A stretch of DNA of 64,000 nt from Hyphomicrobium sulfonivorans (GCF_013306565.1 NZ_PZPO01000005.1:124001-188000); one strand, 5' to 3'. Numbered from the stretch's first letter, positions 19,525 to 28,942 are shown. The notes: generated by a model from the sequence alone, not told the origin. Program-made: numbers and translations.

Positions 19525-20301
19525 TCAAGCGGTTTCGTCGATGGCCTCGTAGACGTTTGTCGCCAGCTGCTTTTGAAGCGCCATCGCGTTGGCGGTTGCG
19601 GCACCGACGGCCGTATTATCGAAGATGCACCAGACGCTGCACCCGGCATTTTCCCTGCGGGTTATGTCGGCAGCCAGCGTGTTCAGCCATGCATCCGAAT
19701 AACTGGAGTAATACATGCGCGGGCTGCCGTGCAGGCGATAATAGCAGAGCGCTGGAACACCGCCCGGACGCGATGCCTCGGCAATTCTGGCCGGATCGGC
19801 GGCAACGCGCGCAACCGCGAACGTCCGCAACAGTGCGTCACTTTCCGCATCGAACCAGCTTCGATGGCGCGGCTCGCACGCAAGCGGCCCGTCATAGCGA
19901 TCACGCAACAGCGCGAAGAAAGCTTCGGCGTCGGTGGCTGACATCGCGAGGCTTGGCGGCAACTGCAGCAGCAGCACGCCAAGCTTCGGCCCGAGCGCCG
20001 CGACTTCGGCAAGGAAGCTGTCGAGTTCCTCAGTGCAGTTGCGCAGCCGTCTTACATGCGAAATGGCCCGCGGCATCTTTACGGCGAACGCAAACGTATC
20101 CGGCACGCTGGCGCTCCATCGCGCGTAGGTGCTGGCCCGGTGCGGCCGATAGAATGACGAGTTTATTTCCACCGCGTTGAAGCGGGCGGCGTAGCGCTGC
20201 AAATGCGTGCCTGCGTCGGCAGTCGGGAAATGGTGCTGATGTTCGCTGCGCAGCGCCCAGCCAGCACAACCGATGCGGATCGCTCGCCGGAATTGGTCCA
20301 T
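19525..20301 (-). CDS. DUF72 (YecE-like) protein, paralogue 2
   Basis: 258 aa. Landmarks are IRIGCAGWALRSEH, EINSSFYRPHRASTYARWSASVP, FAVKMPRAISH, LLLQLPPSLAM, CEPRHRSWF, YYRLHGSPRMYYSSY and the C-terminal VWCIFDNTAVGAATANAM. This is closer to the classical DUF72 consensus (FAVKMP, YxRLHG, FDNT) than its neighbour. The start ATG at 20301 is preceded by GGGCGAGC and gives MDQFRRAIRIGCAGW; a longer frame exists but is not supported. Function unknown. It is divergent from the LssY-like gene. Confidence 0.86.
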   Translation of the reverse strand: MDQFRRAIRIGCAGWALRSEHQHHFPTADAGTHLQRYAARFNAVEINSSFYRPHRASTYARWSASVPDTFAFAVKMPRAISHVRRLRNCTEELDSFLAEVAALGPKLGVLLLQLPPSLAMSATDAEAFFALLRDRYDGPLACEPRHRSWFDAESDALLRTFAVARVAADPARIAEASRPGGVPALCYYRLHGSPRMYYSSYSDAWLNTLAADITRRENAGCSVWCIFDNTAVGAATANAMALQKQLATNVYEAIDETA

Positions 20302-20486
20302 GCGTTGAGCTCGCCCTCTGGAGAGCACCCATCAGATAGCGCCGATGCTAACGGGCCGATAATTTTGGTTTCGCTATCGGCTTGCAATGGTTGCCAACCG
20401 TTAACCGGGCTGGGCATGCCTCGGAAAGCACCTCCTGCTAACCGGCCGTTACGTGCGTCCGTGCTACCTGCTGCGATAAAGTCATC

Positions 20487-21365
20487 TTGCCGGATCAGGC
20501 GGACAATCTTCACGGGCGAGCGGGGGCCGAGTTGCGATTTTTTATCCGAACGCTGCAGCGCATCGCCATCTTCGCGATTGGCGCCGTCAGCATCTGGCTC
20601 ATCGTGTTCGTCGTGTTCGATTTCGCCGACAAGCGCATGCCGGTGGCCATCGCGCTGGCGTTCACATATGCAATCGCCGCCTATGTGGTGTTGCCATATG
20701 CGGTGCGCATGGCGCTGAAATTCTCGCAGCTTCGCCACGTACCAAGTTTTACCGTCGCTGCCGACGGCCTGCCGGCCGATCCCGTCAACTTGGCGCTCTA
20801 TGGCAGCGAAGATGAACTGAAGGCGGCTTTTGCTGCCATCGGCTGGGTCGAAGCTGACAAACTTGGCTTCGCTTCTTCCGTGCGCATGGTGAAGGCGTTC
20901 GTGCTGAACCGGCCTTATCCCACCGCGCCGTTCTCAACGCTGTTTCTGTTCGGGCGCGGGCAGGACATCGGCTTCCAGAAGGCAATCGACGATAGCCCGC
21001 GTAAGCGTCACCATGTGCGTTTCTGGGCGCGGGTGATGCCGAACGACGACGAGGTGCAGTCGGCGCGCTTCTGGCTCAATCAGGAGGTGCCGCCGAAGGG
21101 CGCGCGCCTGTCGTGGGTTGGGGCGGGCACGCGCGACACAGGCTTTGGTCTGACGCGCATGACCTTCCAGATCACGCATGCGACGGACTCAGACACCAAC
21201 GCGGAACGCGATTACATCATGGGCCAGCTGAAGGCCGCCGACTGCATCGGTGAGATCGTTTCCGTGCGCGCGGGCGACAGCGTCAGCGAGCACCACGTCA
21301 ACCACTACGTCACCGATGGCGATGTTGCGGTCGCTGCGCTGGGCAAAGGCGCGGTGTTGCCGTGA
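20487..21365 (+). CDS. Membrane protein with LssY C-terminal-like domain
   Basis: 292 aa. Two membrane helices lie near the N-terminus (about 22-45 and 52-72). A soluble domain follows with the LssY_C pattern: DPVNLALYGSEDELKAAFAAIGW, then APFSTLFLFGRGQDIGFQK, then RHHVRFWARVM and RDTGFGL. LssY was first noted next to a type I secretion locus in Legionella; the activity of the domain is unknown. The start is a TTG at 20487 with no strong ribosome site; another TTG 15 codons downstream is possible. A convergent prfC follows, so it probably stands alone. Confidence 0.75.
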   Translation: MPDQADNLHGRAGAELRFFIRTLQRIAIFAIGAVSIWLIVFVVFDFADKRMPVAIALAFTYAIAAYVVLPYAVRMALKFSQLRHVPSFTVAADGLPADPVNLALYGSEDELKAAFAAIGWVEADKLGFASSVRMVKAFVLNRPYPTAPFSTLFLFGRGQDIGFQKAIDDSPRKRHHVRFWARVMPNDDEVQSARFWLNQEVPPKGARLSWVGAGTRDTGFGLTRMTFQITHATDSDTNAERDYIMGQLKAADCIGEIVSVRAGDSVSEHHVNHYVTDGDVAVAALGKGAVLP

Positions 21366-21417
21366 TGTGATGCGGCGCTTGCTGCATCTGCTCCACCGCG
21401 CGCTTGGTGTCGGCTGC

Positions 21418-23049
21418 TTACGCTGGCCCTTGCATCACCGATTTCACATCCTTGAATGCCAGCTCCGGATTGCGCTCGGCCACCCAGTTCAGGCTGAACT
21501 CGGAAGGCGCAAGATAAACGTAATCGCCATCAGCGTCGGTCGCTATTGCGGGGCGGTTGGCCTCGATGAACGCGGTGAGCTTGGCGCGATCAGGCGCTTC
21601 GATCCAGCGGGCCACCGTGCACGGAGCGGTCTCGAAGGCGATCGGCAAACCGTATTCGTGGATCAGGCGATCGCCCAGCACATCGAGCTGCAGCGCGCCG
21701 ATCACGCCAACGATCGGCGGCGTGCCATCCACGGGCGTGAACATGTGCACCACGCCTTCTTCCGCCATTTCGGTCAGCGCGTCCTTCAGCTTTTTGGCGC
21801 GGATAGCATCCTCGAGCCGGATGCGGCGCAGAATTTCCGGCGCAAATGACGGGATGCCGAGGAACTGCACGTTCTCGCCCTCGGTCAGCGCATCGCCGAT
21901 GCGCAGCGTGCCGCGGTTGGGAATGCCGACGACGTCGCCCGCGAAGGCTTCCTCGGCGAGCGAGCGGTCCTGCGCAAAGAAGAACTGCGGCGCCGTAAGT
22001 GCCATCGTTTTATCCGAGCGCACATGCTTCACCTTCATGCCGCGCGTCAGCTTCCCCGAGCACAGCCGCATGAAAGCCATGCGATCGCGGTGGTTCGGGT
22101 CCATGTTGGCCTGGATCTTGAAGATCACGCCGGTCATGGCAGGTTCGGTGGCTTCGATCGTACGGGCGGCGGCCGGACGGCTGAGCGGTGGCGGCGCGTA
22201 GGCGATCAGCGCATCCAGAATATCGCGCACGCCGAAATTCCTCAGTGCGCTGCCGAAATACACCGGCGTCAACGTGCCTTCGCGGAATGCCTTCAGATCG
22301 AAGTTGCCGCACGCATCGCGCACCAGCTCGATTTCCTCGCGCCATTTCGCAAGGTCGACCGGGTCGAGGAGGCTGTCGAAAATCGGGTCGTCGGGCCCTG
22401 AAACGGTTTCGCCTTCCGGATTTTCATCGACGCGACGGAAGCGATCCTTCTGCAGGTCATACGTGCCGCGGAAGTTGCGGCCCATACCCACCGGCCACAC
22501 CATCGGCGCGGTATCGAGCGCAAGCACCTGCTCGATCTCGTCCAGCAGTTCCAGCGGCTCGCGCGCTTCGCGGTCCATCTTGTTGATGAGCGTGATGATG
22601 GGAATGTCGCGCAGGCGGCAAACTTCGAACAGTTTGCGCGTGCGCGATTCAATACCCTTGGCTGCGTCGATCACCATGATGGCGCTATCGACAGCCGTCA
22701 GCGTGCGATAGGTCTGGTCGGCGAAGTCTTCATGGCCCGGTGTGTCGAGCAGGTTGAAAACGGAATCTGCGTATTCGAACGTCATCACCGAGGTGACGAC
22801 GGAAATGCCGCGCGACTTCTCGATGGCCATCCAGTCAGAGCGTGTGTTGCGTCCGTCCTTCTTGGCCTTCACCTGACCGGCAAGCTGAATAGCGCCGCCG
22901 AACAGCAGCAACTTTTCCGTCAGCGTCGTTTTACCGGCGTCGGGGTGAGCGATGATGGCGAAGGTGCGCCGGCGGCGTATTTCAGCGGCAAGCTTTCCGG
23001 CCGGACTGTTGGCCGGTGCAGAAGGGACGGGCGCGGGTTCGTCGGACAT
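21418..23049 (-). CDS. prfC: Peptide chain release factor 3
   Basis: 543 aa GTPase that recycles RF1/RF2 from the ribosome after termination. G1 is AHPDAGKTTLTEKLL, G3 DTPGHEDF and G4 NKMDR. The RF3-specific segment GRNTRSDWMAIEKSRGISV is present. The start ATG at 23049 (MSDEPAPVPSAP) is preferred to the longer frame, because residues upstream are arbitrary and relatives start close to AAEIRRRRTFAIIAHPD. Length matches the family. There is no obvious operon partner. Confidence 0.96.
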   Translation of the reverse strand: MSDEPAPVPSAPANSPAGKLAAEIRRRRTFAIIAHPDAGKTTLTEKLLLFGGAIQLAGQVKAKKDGRNTRSDWMAIEKSRGISVVTSVMTFEYADSVFNLLDTPGHEDFADQTYRTLTAVDSAIMVIDAAKGIESRTRKLFEVCRLRDIPIITLINKMDREAREPLELLDEIEQVLALDTAPMVWPVGMGRNFRGTYDLQKDRFRRVDENPEGETVSGPDDPIFDSLLDPVDLAKWREEIELVRDACGNFDLKAFREGTLTPVYFGSALRNFGVRDILDALIAYAPPPLSRPAAARTIEATEPAMTGVIFKIQANMDPNHRDRMAFMRLCSGKLTRGMKVKHVRSDKTMALTAPQFFFAQDRSLAEEAFAGDVVGIPNRGTLRIGDALTEGENVQFLGIPSFAPEILRRIRLEDAIRAKKLKDALTEMAEEGVVHMFTPVDGTPPIVGVIGALQLDVLGDRLIHEYGLPIAFETAPCTVARWIEAPDRAKLTAFIEANRPAIATDADGDYVYLAPSEFSLNWVAERNPELAFKDVKSVMQGPA

Positions 23050-23290
23050 ATGGGCTGCCGCCTGCAATTGGGTGCGCACCGGGGCGCAGGGAAGGGAAGG
23101 ATTTAGCCAGCCCCTTAGCACCGTTCAAACGCGAGGTCGATGCCTGCGGAAGCCGCGCTATTGAACCGGGCGGCTCTGAGGCCAGGAAATGCCATTTGGG
23201 AGCGGCAGCGGCGCAGTGCCGACGGTGCCTCGTGCAATCGCTCCGGCGTTCCGGTTCGCGATTTGGAGCCGGGGTACGAGCGCGCGTTCC
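23050..23290. other. Intergenic region upstream of prfC
   Basis: The short plus-strand frames here have no family character. With the adjoining terminator this forms an approximately 300-base gap that carries the prfC promoter. Confidence 0.5.
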
Positions 23291-23331
23291 AAAAAACAGA
23301 AAAGGCGCTGCTGGAGGAGCCGAGCAGCGCC
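23291..23331 (-). terminator. Rho-independent terminator of the small periplasmic gene
   Basis: Stem GGCGCTGCT/AGCAGCGCC with a 10-base loop. Read on the minus strand it is followed by TTTTCTGTTTTTT. It lies just downstream of the 23357 stop. Confidence 0.88.
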
Positions 23332-23356
23332 TTTGAATATACAGGCCGACTTCAGA

Positions 23357-23662
23357 TCAGGGTGCAGCCTCGCCCTTGCATTCCTTCATCAGCGCCTCGC
23401 GCTTTTCCTTCACCTTGGAGAGCTTCTCCTCGAAGTGCGTGATGGCCTTGTCGTGCTGCGGGGTCGAGCCGCCGGTGTCTTTAATTTCCTTCTTCATTTC
23501 CGCGATCACGTTTTCGCGCTTGGAAATGGAGATGTCGGCATCATTGAGAGCCGTATTGATTTTTGCGTCGGCGCACTTGTAATCGGCGGCCTGGACGGAA
23601 GCTGCGGGAACAGAAACAATGACCGCCAGGGCGATCGCTGCCAGAGATGCGTTTTTGATCAT
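23357..23662 (-). CDS. Small secreted coiled-coil protein
   Basis: 101 aa with a signal peptide (MIKNASLAAIALAVIVSV, cleavage after VQA) and a mature part of about 75 residues that is Lys/Glu-rich and helical (REN VIAEMKKEIKDTG, HFEEKLSKVKEKREALMKEC). Two Cys, one near each end of the mature chain, could form a disulfide. No family was recognised. The start ATG at 23662 is preceded by AGGG. It has its own terminator, so it is a monocistronic gene and likely real. Confidence 0.72.
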   Translation of the reverse strand: MIKNASLAAIALAVIVSVPAASVQAADYKCADAKINTALNDADISISKRENVIAEMKKEIKDTGGSTPQHDKAITHFEEKLSKVKEKREALMKECKGEAAP

Positions 23663-23934
23663 TTTGTTTGTCGCCCTTTTGCGATGGTGCGCCAAAGCTA
23701 TCACACCACAACAGCAGATTGGGCATGAATAATGCGTAATTTTATTGGCCGGAAGGTGGCAAATGCTTCGCGCTAATCGCTGTTTTTATTGCGTTTTCGA
23801 TAGTTAGATTGCGCCTGCAAAGGTCGGGCAGATCCAGCGCGGAGCCGATTGTTTCAGTAAACAAATGGTCGCCGGAAGGGGGGCGGGAACGGCATTGAGT
23901 GGTGCCGTTCGCCGCGCCTCATCCGTCGTCAGAC

Positions 23935-24609
23935 TTAGTTGCTCAGCTTGATGTTGATCGCGGCGCGGGCAACATCGATGTTGTCAAAGCCAACGCGATC
24001 GCCGGGCAGCACGCCTGGGAACGCTGACGGAATGTGCCGCGTCGCGCCGATGTCATAGCGCAGATATTCAGCGCGCAGAGAAACGCCGTAGAATGGCATC
24101 CACTCAATGCCGCCGCCATACGTCAGGCCGTTGTCGTGCATGCGCACGGTGTCCTGGAAGGCGAGAGCAGGCACGTTCTGCGTGAACTTGTATTCACCGT
24201 AGCCCCAACCGATGGTGCCAAACAGAAGCCAGTTGTTGATGGCCCAGCCAAGGCGCGCGCGGACGCTGGCCACGTGGGACATGTCGCCGGAAAGCGTTGT
24301 GCCAAGCGCAGGAAATGCAACGGTGCTGCCGCCGTTCGCGAGCGTGGATGCGTCTAATTCGAGGCCCAGAAGGAACTGGTCGCTCTGCCAGTTGTAGCCA
24401 ATCTGACCACCGATGATGCCGCCGTTGAGATCGAGCGCCGAGAGGCTTGCCGCGTTATTGAAAGTGCCTTTCAGATCCTGCCAGCCATAGCCACCGTGCA
24501 GACCGACATACATACCGTTCCATGGATTGCGTACCTGCGCCTCAGACGGCGACGCGGTAACGATGGCCGCCATTGCAGCGGCGGCAAGATAAAACTTCTT
24601 CAAAGCCAC
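23935..24609 (-). CDS. Outer membrane beta-barrel protein (Omp25/31-like)
   Basis: 224 aa with signal peptide MALKKFYLAAAAMAAIVTAS and cleavage near SEA-QV. The mature part starts NPWNGMYVGLHGGYGW and continues as alternating amphipathic strands (GGQIGYNWQSDQFLLGLELDAS, ARLGWAINNWLLFGTIGWGYG, LTYGGGIEWMPFYGVSLRAEY), ending AAINIKLSN. This is the eight-stranded porin-like surface protein family abundant in Hyphomicrobiales. It probably has a structural or adhesive role in the outer membrane; no specific ligand can be inferred. A second member is at 56400. Confidence 0.87.
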   Translation of the reverse strand: MALKKFYLAAAAMAAIVTASPSEAQVRNPWNGMYVGLHGGYGWQDLKGTFNNAASLSALDLNGGIIGGQIGYNWQSDQFLLGLELDASTLANGGSTVAFPALGTTLSGDMSHVASVRARLGWAINNWLLFGTIGWGYGEYKFTQNVPALAFQDTVRMHDNGLTYGGGIEWMPFYGVSLRAEYLRYDIGATRHIPSAFPGVLPGDRVGFDNIDVARAAINIKLSN

Positions 24610-24974
24610 GTACTCCCTCGCTCAATTTTTGTTCCCCTCATACGCGGGCTACGCAACGAGACGCAGGGCTAACATGGCGGAGCGGGGCTCGAATGTTACC
24701 GGGCCGCGGTTGTGCACACAGGCACCGGCTTTTTTCACAGCAGATGAATAACTTTGGCTCGAATTGGCGCGGTTTTGCGCTTCTGCAAAAAGGCGCTTGT
24801 CACTGTTCTAAGCGTCACAGTGCTGGCGGCTGCAGCGCATGCCAGTACGTCAGCGCTGCTCCATGGCAGAGCGGCGGCAGTGCAGAAAGGCCTTTGATCT
24901 GAAGGATTAAATCGATTTTCCGCGCGGGCTCGATGCAGAGATCGGCGGCAGCCGAACGGGCGCAGGACCCAGCT
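24610..24974. other. Intergenic region upstream of the outer membrane protein gene
   Basis: About 365 bases with no supportable frame or repeat. It should contain the promoter of the minus-strand outer membrane protein; no clear -35/-10 pair was fixed. Confidence 0.5.
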
Positions 24975-25211
24975 TCAACCGGCGTTGTTGTTGGCCGGAT
25001 TGATGACTTGGCTCGGGTGCGAGGCCGGGGCGCGCGGATCACTGCGCTTGACGCCAAAAGCGGAAATAATCGCGACGGCGATGGCGAAGATCACAATCGT
25101 GCCCACCGTCACGGCGGTGCTGGGCGGAACGGATTTGCCAATGCGCGCGAGCTTGTCGCTTGCGGAGGGGCCTGCTTTTCGGCTGTCTGATGTTTCGAGC
25201 AAGTCTGTCAT
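24975..25211 (-). CDS. Small single-pass membrane protein, unknown
   Basis: 78 aa. It has a charged N-terminal cytoplasmic part (MTDLLETSDSRKAGPSASDK), one strong membrane helix (about residues 35-55, AVTVGTIVIFAIAVAIISAFGV) and a short polar tail. The ATG at 25211 is chosen over an upstream alternative start at 25238. The opposite strand is also open here, so coding assignment is moderate; the well-formed transmembrane pattern with positive residues before it favours this strand. Confidence 0.5.
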   Translation of the reverse strand: MTDLLETSDSRKAGPSASDKLARIGKSVPPSTAVTVGTIVIFAIAVAIISAFGVKRSDPRAPASHPSQVINPANNNAG

Positions 25212-25514
25212 CGGCACGCTCTGGGGGCTCACTTCCAACTAACCGGCGAACACTAATGCCTGTTGAAGTGTGATGACCCGATTGTCTGCATCCGGCTGTC
25301 CGGGCGATACAAAGCTGCCAACCCTCGTTGGGGACGCTTCTCGGCAGGTATTAAGACGCTACAATGCATCAATATTTTGCGGGTGGGCATGCATCAGGAT
25401 GCCGCTGCTAAACCTAGGTCAAGTCTGGTCGGCGATGGTAGCTACCCTACGGGGTAGGCGCGGCTGGCGGATGGTCGCGGCATGGCTCGGATGCCACAGC
25501 AACTCGCGGCGTTA

Positions 25515-26780
25515 TCACTTGAACAGCGACGTGAGCGAGAACGACGATCCTTCGATAACAGGCGGCGCTTCGGCCACCTGGGTGTGCGGTTCATCGATGT
25601 AGACGTTCACGCCGGTGGCGCGTCCATCCTTGATCAGTGACGCAACATAGGCCCAGCCCTTCGGCTCCATGCCGATGCACGCTTCAGACATCTCGCCCTT
25701 GAGCCGCACATGGATGGCAATGTTGCCGCGAGCTAGAATGGCCTTCTTCTGCTGCGGCGTGTACTGGTCCTGGTTCCAGAGTTTGCGCAGCCAGATGCCG
25801 GCGACGTTGCGCTTGGTTTTAGGCCCCCAGTTGATGCGGCGCGCTTTGTCAGACGCGAATGAGTATTCGCCGGGCGGCAGCGGCCCGACTGCCCTGGCAG
25901 CCAGACATTCCGGGTCGGGGTTGTTGCGGCAGACATCGCGGCCGGAAAGCGCCCAGGTGATGGTGCGGCCGTCGATGGCGGCGTTGTCGGAGATCACGAA
26001 AAGGCGGCCGGTGCGGATCGTATAGCCAAGTTTGAAGCTGCCCGCCGATGTCGGCACTTCGCGCACGACGTCCTGGAAAGGCTTGCAGATTTCGCCGCCC
26101 GAGAGTTTGCGCCGGAACCCGTTCAGGCTGATGGTGACGTAGTCGACGTTCGACGAGCAGTCCCACATCGGCAGCATCTTGCGATCTTTGAGCGCCGCGA
26201 GCACGGTTTCGGAAGCGGGCGTTTCTGCGCGTGATCCGTTCTGCTTTCCTGCCTTGGTGTCCTGTCCGGCCACCTTTGACTTGGCAGGCGGCGGTTTCAC
26301 CTCCACCTTCAAAGTTGTGTCCCACGGCGCAGCTTCCGGCGCAGGATCGGCGGGCAGCGAGGCCTCTACGATCGTGCCGTCCTCGTCAATCGTGCCGCGC
26401 GGCAGGGATCTGATCTGCTGGCATCTGGATGTCAGCTGCGGCGGGGTGATCTGCTTGACGGCGAGCTGACGGGCCAGCGCACTGGGCGCGCCCTGCTCGA
26501 TGTAGGCGCTGATTAGCTGGTGCTGCACTTCAAGTTGTTCCGGAGACAACTCAAAGATGCACTCCTCATAGATTTCGTCGCCCACCTGGCTGAAAATATC
26601 GGCGAGTTGGGAAGCAGCAGCTGAAGGTGGCGGCGGCTCGGGCGTCAGGTTGGCGCCGCTTGTGCTGATAGAGCCGGAAAAATCCGGTATCTGCGCGGCA
26701 GCAGGCACAGCCGTCAGCACGAGCAGCGCGGCGGCAAAGCCCCATGCTCTAAAGCCAAGTTGTGCTGTTGTTTTCTGCAC
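25515..26780 (-). CDS. Secreted protein with possible L,D-transpeptidase-like C-terminus
   Basis: 421 aa. The signal peptide ends around VPAAAQ. A Pro/Lys-rich linker (about 145-195) leads to a C-terminal domain with RGNIAIHVRLKGEMSEACIG, preceded by GPLPPGEYSFASD. The order His, then about 11 residues, then S-x-x-C resembles the catalytic His and Cys of YkuD and DUF2778/Tlde1 transpeptidases (typically S-x-GC), but the spacing and Ala before Cys are atypical. A cell-wall function is an inference. The GTG at 26780 has GGGGTGG five bases upstream and is chosen over another GTG at 26789. It is isolated, with no operon partners. Confidence 0.6.
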   Translation of the reverse strand: MQKTTAQLGFRAWGFAAALLVLTAVPAAAQIPDFSGSISTSGANLTPEPPPPSAAASQLADIFSQVGDEIYEECIFELSPEQLEVQHQLISAYIEQGAPSALARQLAVKQITPPQLTSRCQQIRSLPRGTIDEDGTIVEASLPADPAPEAAPWDTTLKVEVKPPPAKSKVAGQDTKAGKQNGSRAETPASETVLAALKDRKMLPMWDCSSNVDYVTISLNGFRRKLSGGEICKPFQDVVREVPTSAGSFKLGYTIRTGRLFVISDNAAIDGRTITWALSGRDVCRNNPDPECLAARAVGPLPPGEYSFASDKARRINWGPKTKRNVAGIWLRKLWNQDQYTPQQKKAILARGNIAIHVRLKGEMSEACIGMEPKGWAYVASLIKDGRATGVNVYIDEPHTQVAEAPPVIEGSSFSLTSLFK

Positions 26781-27070
26781 GCAGTCCACCCCGATTCACG
26801 ACCGCAGACAATTTCGTACTCCGAGAGTCGGGGCAATACCATGGCACCGGTTTTGCCCCTATCGTTCAGGTATTTGGCGGGTTGTCGGATTGCAGCAAGC
26901 AAGTTGGGGCAAAAAACCGCTGATGTTTGTCAGGCGCATGGCGGCGACGCCCGCTCCGCTGTCGCATGGAGGCGCTATTGGTCGCAAACGCACGACAGCC
27001 CATAAAGGTCGTTCATTTACCTTGCCGTGCTATAGGCGATCCTGAAATCCTCACTCGCTCGGAGACATCC

Positions 27071-27373
27071 ATGTCGCAAGACACCAACAAAGAAGACATC
27101 AACGCTGCCATCGAGCGCCTGACGCAAGAGAATGCCGAACTCAACGGTATGGTGCTGGCTACCGGCGTTATTCTTACTCAGCTTCTGCAGGCCATGACGC
27201 TGCGCGAGCTCAATCCGTGGAATTCGGCCACGCGCATTGTCAACAACGCCCAGGGCGCGATTGAAGGCTTTGCAGCCAGCGATTCCAGCCCGCGCGCCCA
27301 GGCTGTGAAGGAGCGTGCGCTCACCGCTATCAAGCAGTTTGAAGACCAGCTCCGCTCGGTTCTTCCGACCTGA
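27071..27373 (+). CDS. Small coiled-coil protein, unknown
   Basis: 100 aa, helical throughout. The N-terminal part INAAIERLTQENAELNGMVL has heptad-like hydrophobic spacing and continues into LATGVILTQLLQAMTLREL. There is no signal peptide. The start ATG at 27071 has GGAGAC upstream, a good ribosome site; the frame is open further but without protein character. The MaoC-type gene follows after 54 bases in the same direction. No family recognised. Confidence 0.7.
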   Translation: MSQDTNKEDINAAIERLTQENAELNGMVLATGVILTQLLQAMTLRELNPWNSATRIVNNAQGAIEGFAASDSSPRAQAVKERALTAIKQFEDQLRSVLPT

Positions 27374-27427
27374 TCCGCACCGGATTTCAGGCAAGAAGGA
27401 GCCGGTTACGCATCCGGTAAAAAAAAA

Positions 27428-27898
27428 ATGGTCGCGAAGCTTTATCTTGAGGATTTCGCCGTCGGGCAGCGCTTTGAAAGCGGAAGCCATGAGATGACGG
27501 CCGAAGCCATCAAGCGCTTCGCGGCTGAATTTGATCCGCAACCTTTCCATCTCGACGAAACCGCGGCCAGGGATTCGCTGTTCGGCGGCCTGGCCGCCAG
27601 CGGATGGCATACGGCCTCGGTCACGATGCGGCTGCTGGTTGAGGGTGGCGCGCCGATCGCGGGCGGCGTCATTGGCGGCGGCGGCGACATTACCTGGCCG
27701 CTGGCGACCCGACCCGGCGACGTACTGCACGTGACCAGCGAGATTGTGGAAATCAAGCCGTCACGCACGAAGCCGCATCGGGGCATGGTGACGGTGCGGT
27801 CGGAAACCAAAAATCAGCGCGGCGAGACCGTGCAAATCATGGTTTCCCGGTTGGTGGTGCCACGCAGGCCGGAAGGTGTGTCCGGACCCGCCGTGTAA
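27428..27898 (+). CDS. MaoC-like hotdog-fold dehydratase
   Basis: 156 aa single hotdog domain. The hydratase-2 motif region is clear: FAAEFDPQPFHLDETAARDSLFGGLAASGWH, with the Asp and His expected to activate water on an enoyl-CoA. The substrate is probably a trans-2-enoyl-CoA; pathway unknown. The start ATG at 27428 directly follows an unbroken run of A (27419-27428), unusual for the region and lacking a normal ribosome site in the last ten bases. The next gene is transcribed in the same direction but 260 bases away. Confidence 0.85.
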   Translation: MVAKLYLEDFAVGQRFESGSHEMTAEAIKRFAAEFDPQPFHLDETAARDSLFGGLAASGWHTASVTMRLLVEGGAPIAGGVIGGGGDITWPLATRPGDVLHVTSEIVEIKPSRTKPHRGMVTVRSETKNQRGETVQIMVSRLVVPRRPEGVSGPAV

Positions 27899-28158
27899 TC
27901 TGGCCACGCTGCGTAAAAAGCAAAAAAATCGGGTTTGACATGGCGTTACGTAGCGCCTGCCACCGCGCGACTTATCGACGGTAGCGGAATAAATGTGTCG
28001 CGATTGTGACACCGGCTTGCCGGTTGCACCCGCGAAGCTGCTTCGCTCTTGCGGAAAAATGGCCGGCCCGCTTCGTTGGGGATGAAGATCAGATGACCCT
28101 TGTCCTGCCACAGTATTGCGGCAGGCTAACCACAAGGGTTTTCATTCAGGGCGATTCA

Positions 28159-28866
28159 ATGATGCGGACGTTTGCAGTGCCAGCTTTGCTGTGGGGTTTG
28201 GCAACTGTATGGGCCGGACTGTTCGGCGCAATTCAGCCGGCGACGGCGCAGTTGCTTTGGGATTGGGACGGCGAGCGCAAGACGGACGGTAGTGGACGGC
28301 GCGTGGTCTCGTTTGACGAGAAGTATACGCCCGGACAGATCATCGTCAGCTTCACTGACCGCAACCTGTATTTCATCCACGAGCGCGGCAAGGCCATCAG
28401 TTATCCCGTGGCAACGCCGCGTGAGGAAGATCGCTGGCAGGGCGTGACCACGGTCACCGAGAAGCGCGAAAATCCGGCCTGGCGGCCTACACCTTCGATG
28501 CTGAAGGAAAATCCGCGTCTGCCAAGCTGGGTGCCGGGCGGCCATCCGATGAACCCGCTGGGCGTGCGAGCTCTCTATCTCGGTTCGAGCTTCTATCGCA
28601 TCCACGGCACCGACGCGCCCTGGACCATCGGCACAGCGGCATCCAAGGGCTGCATCCGCATGTACAACAAAGACGTGCTGGATCTCTATCCGCGCGTACC
28701 CCGTGGCACCCGCGTGACGGTAACGTGGGAACGCTTCCGGTCGGAAGAGATCTCGCAGTCACCGGTCGCGACGCGTCGTGGCAGTCGCTCACTTGGCGGT
28801 CCGCGTCTGCGCAACATGCAGAGCAACGAGCTGCCCCGTCAGGCTATCGAAAGCTGGGCGAACTGA
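28159..28866 (+). CDS. L,D-transpeptidase (YkuD family)
   Basis: 235 aa periplasmic enzyme forming 3-3 peptidoglycan cross-links or attaching proteins to the wall. Signal peptide MMRTFAVPALLWGLATVW, with cleavage near ATA-QL. The YkuD domain shows GQIIVSFTDRNLYFI and the active-site motif RIHGTDAPWTIGTAASKGCIRM with catalytic Cys. After the domain an Arg/Ser-rich tail of about 35 residues follows. The ATG at 28159 (second ATG at 28162) has AGGG upstream. A bidirectional-looking terminator follows. Confidence 0.93.
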   Translation: MMRTFAVPALLWGLATVWAGLFGAIQPATAQLLWDWDGERKTDGSGRRVVSFDEKYTPGQIIVSFTDRNLYFIHERGKAISYPVATPREEDRWQGVTTVTEKRENPAWRPTPSMLKENPRLPSWVPGGHPMNPLGVRALYLGSSFYRIHGTDAPWTIGTAASKGCIRMYNKDVLDLYPRVPRGTRVTVTWERFRSEEISQSPVATRRGSRSLGGPRLRNMQSNELPRQAIESWAN

Positions 28867-28910
28867 GGCACAGCGGGCCGAGCGTGTCGCTGGCTTGCGA
28901 TTGAAACAAC

Positions 28911-28942
28911 AAACGGGCGCCCTTGAGGGGCGCCCGTTTTTG
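28911..28942 (+). terminator. Rho-independent terminator after the L,D-transpeptidase
   Basis: Stem ACGGGCGCCC/GGGCGCCCGT with a short TTGA loop region, followed by TTTTT and preceded by an A-rich side. It could also stop the convergent minus-strand gene at 28997. Confidence 0.9.
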
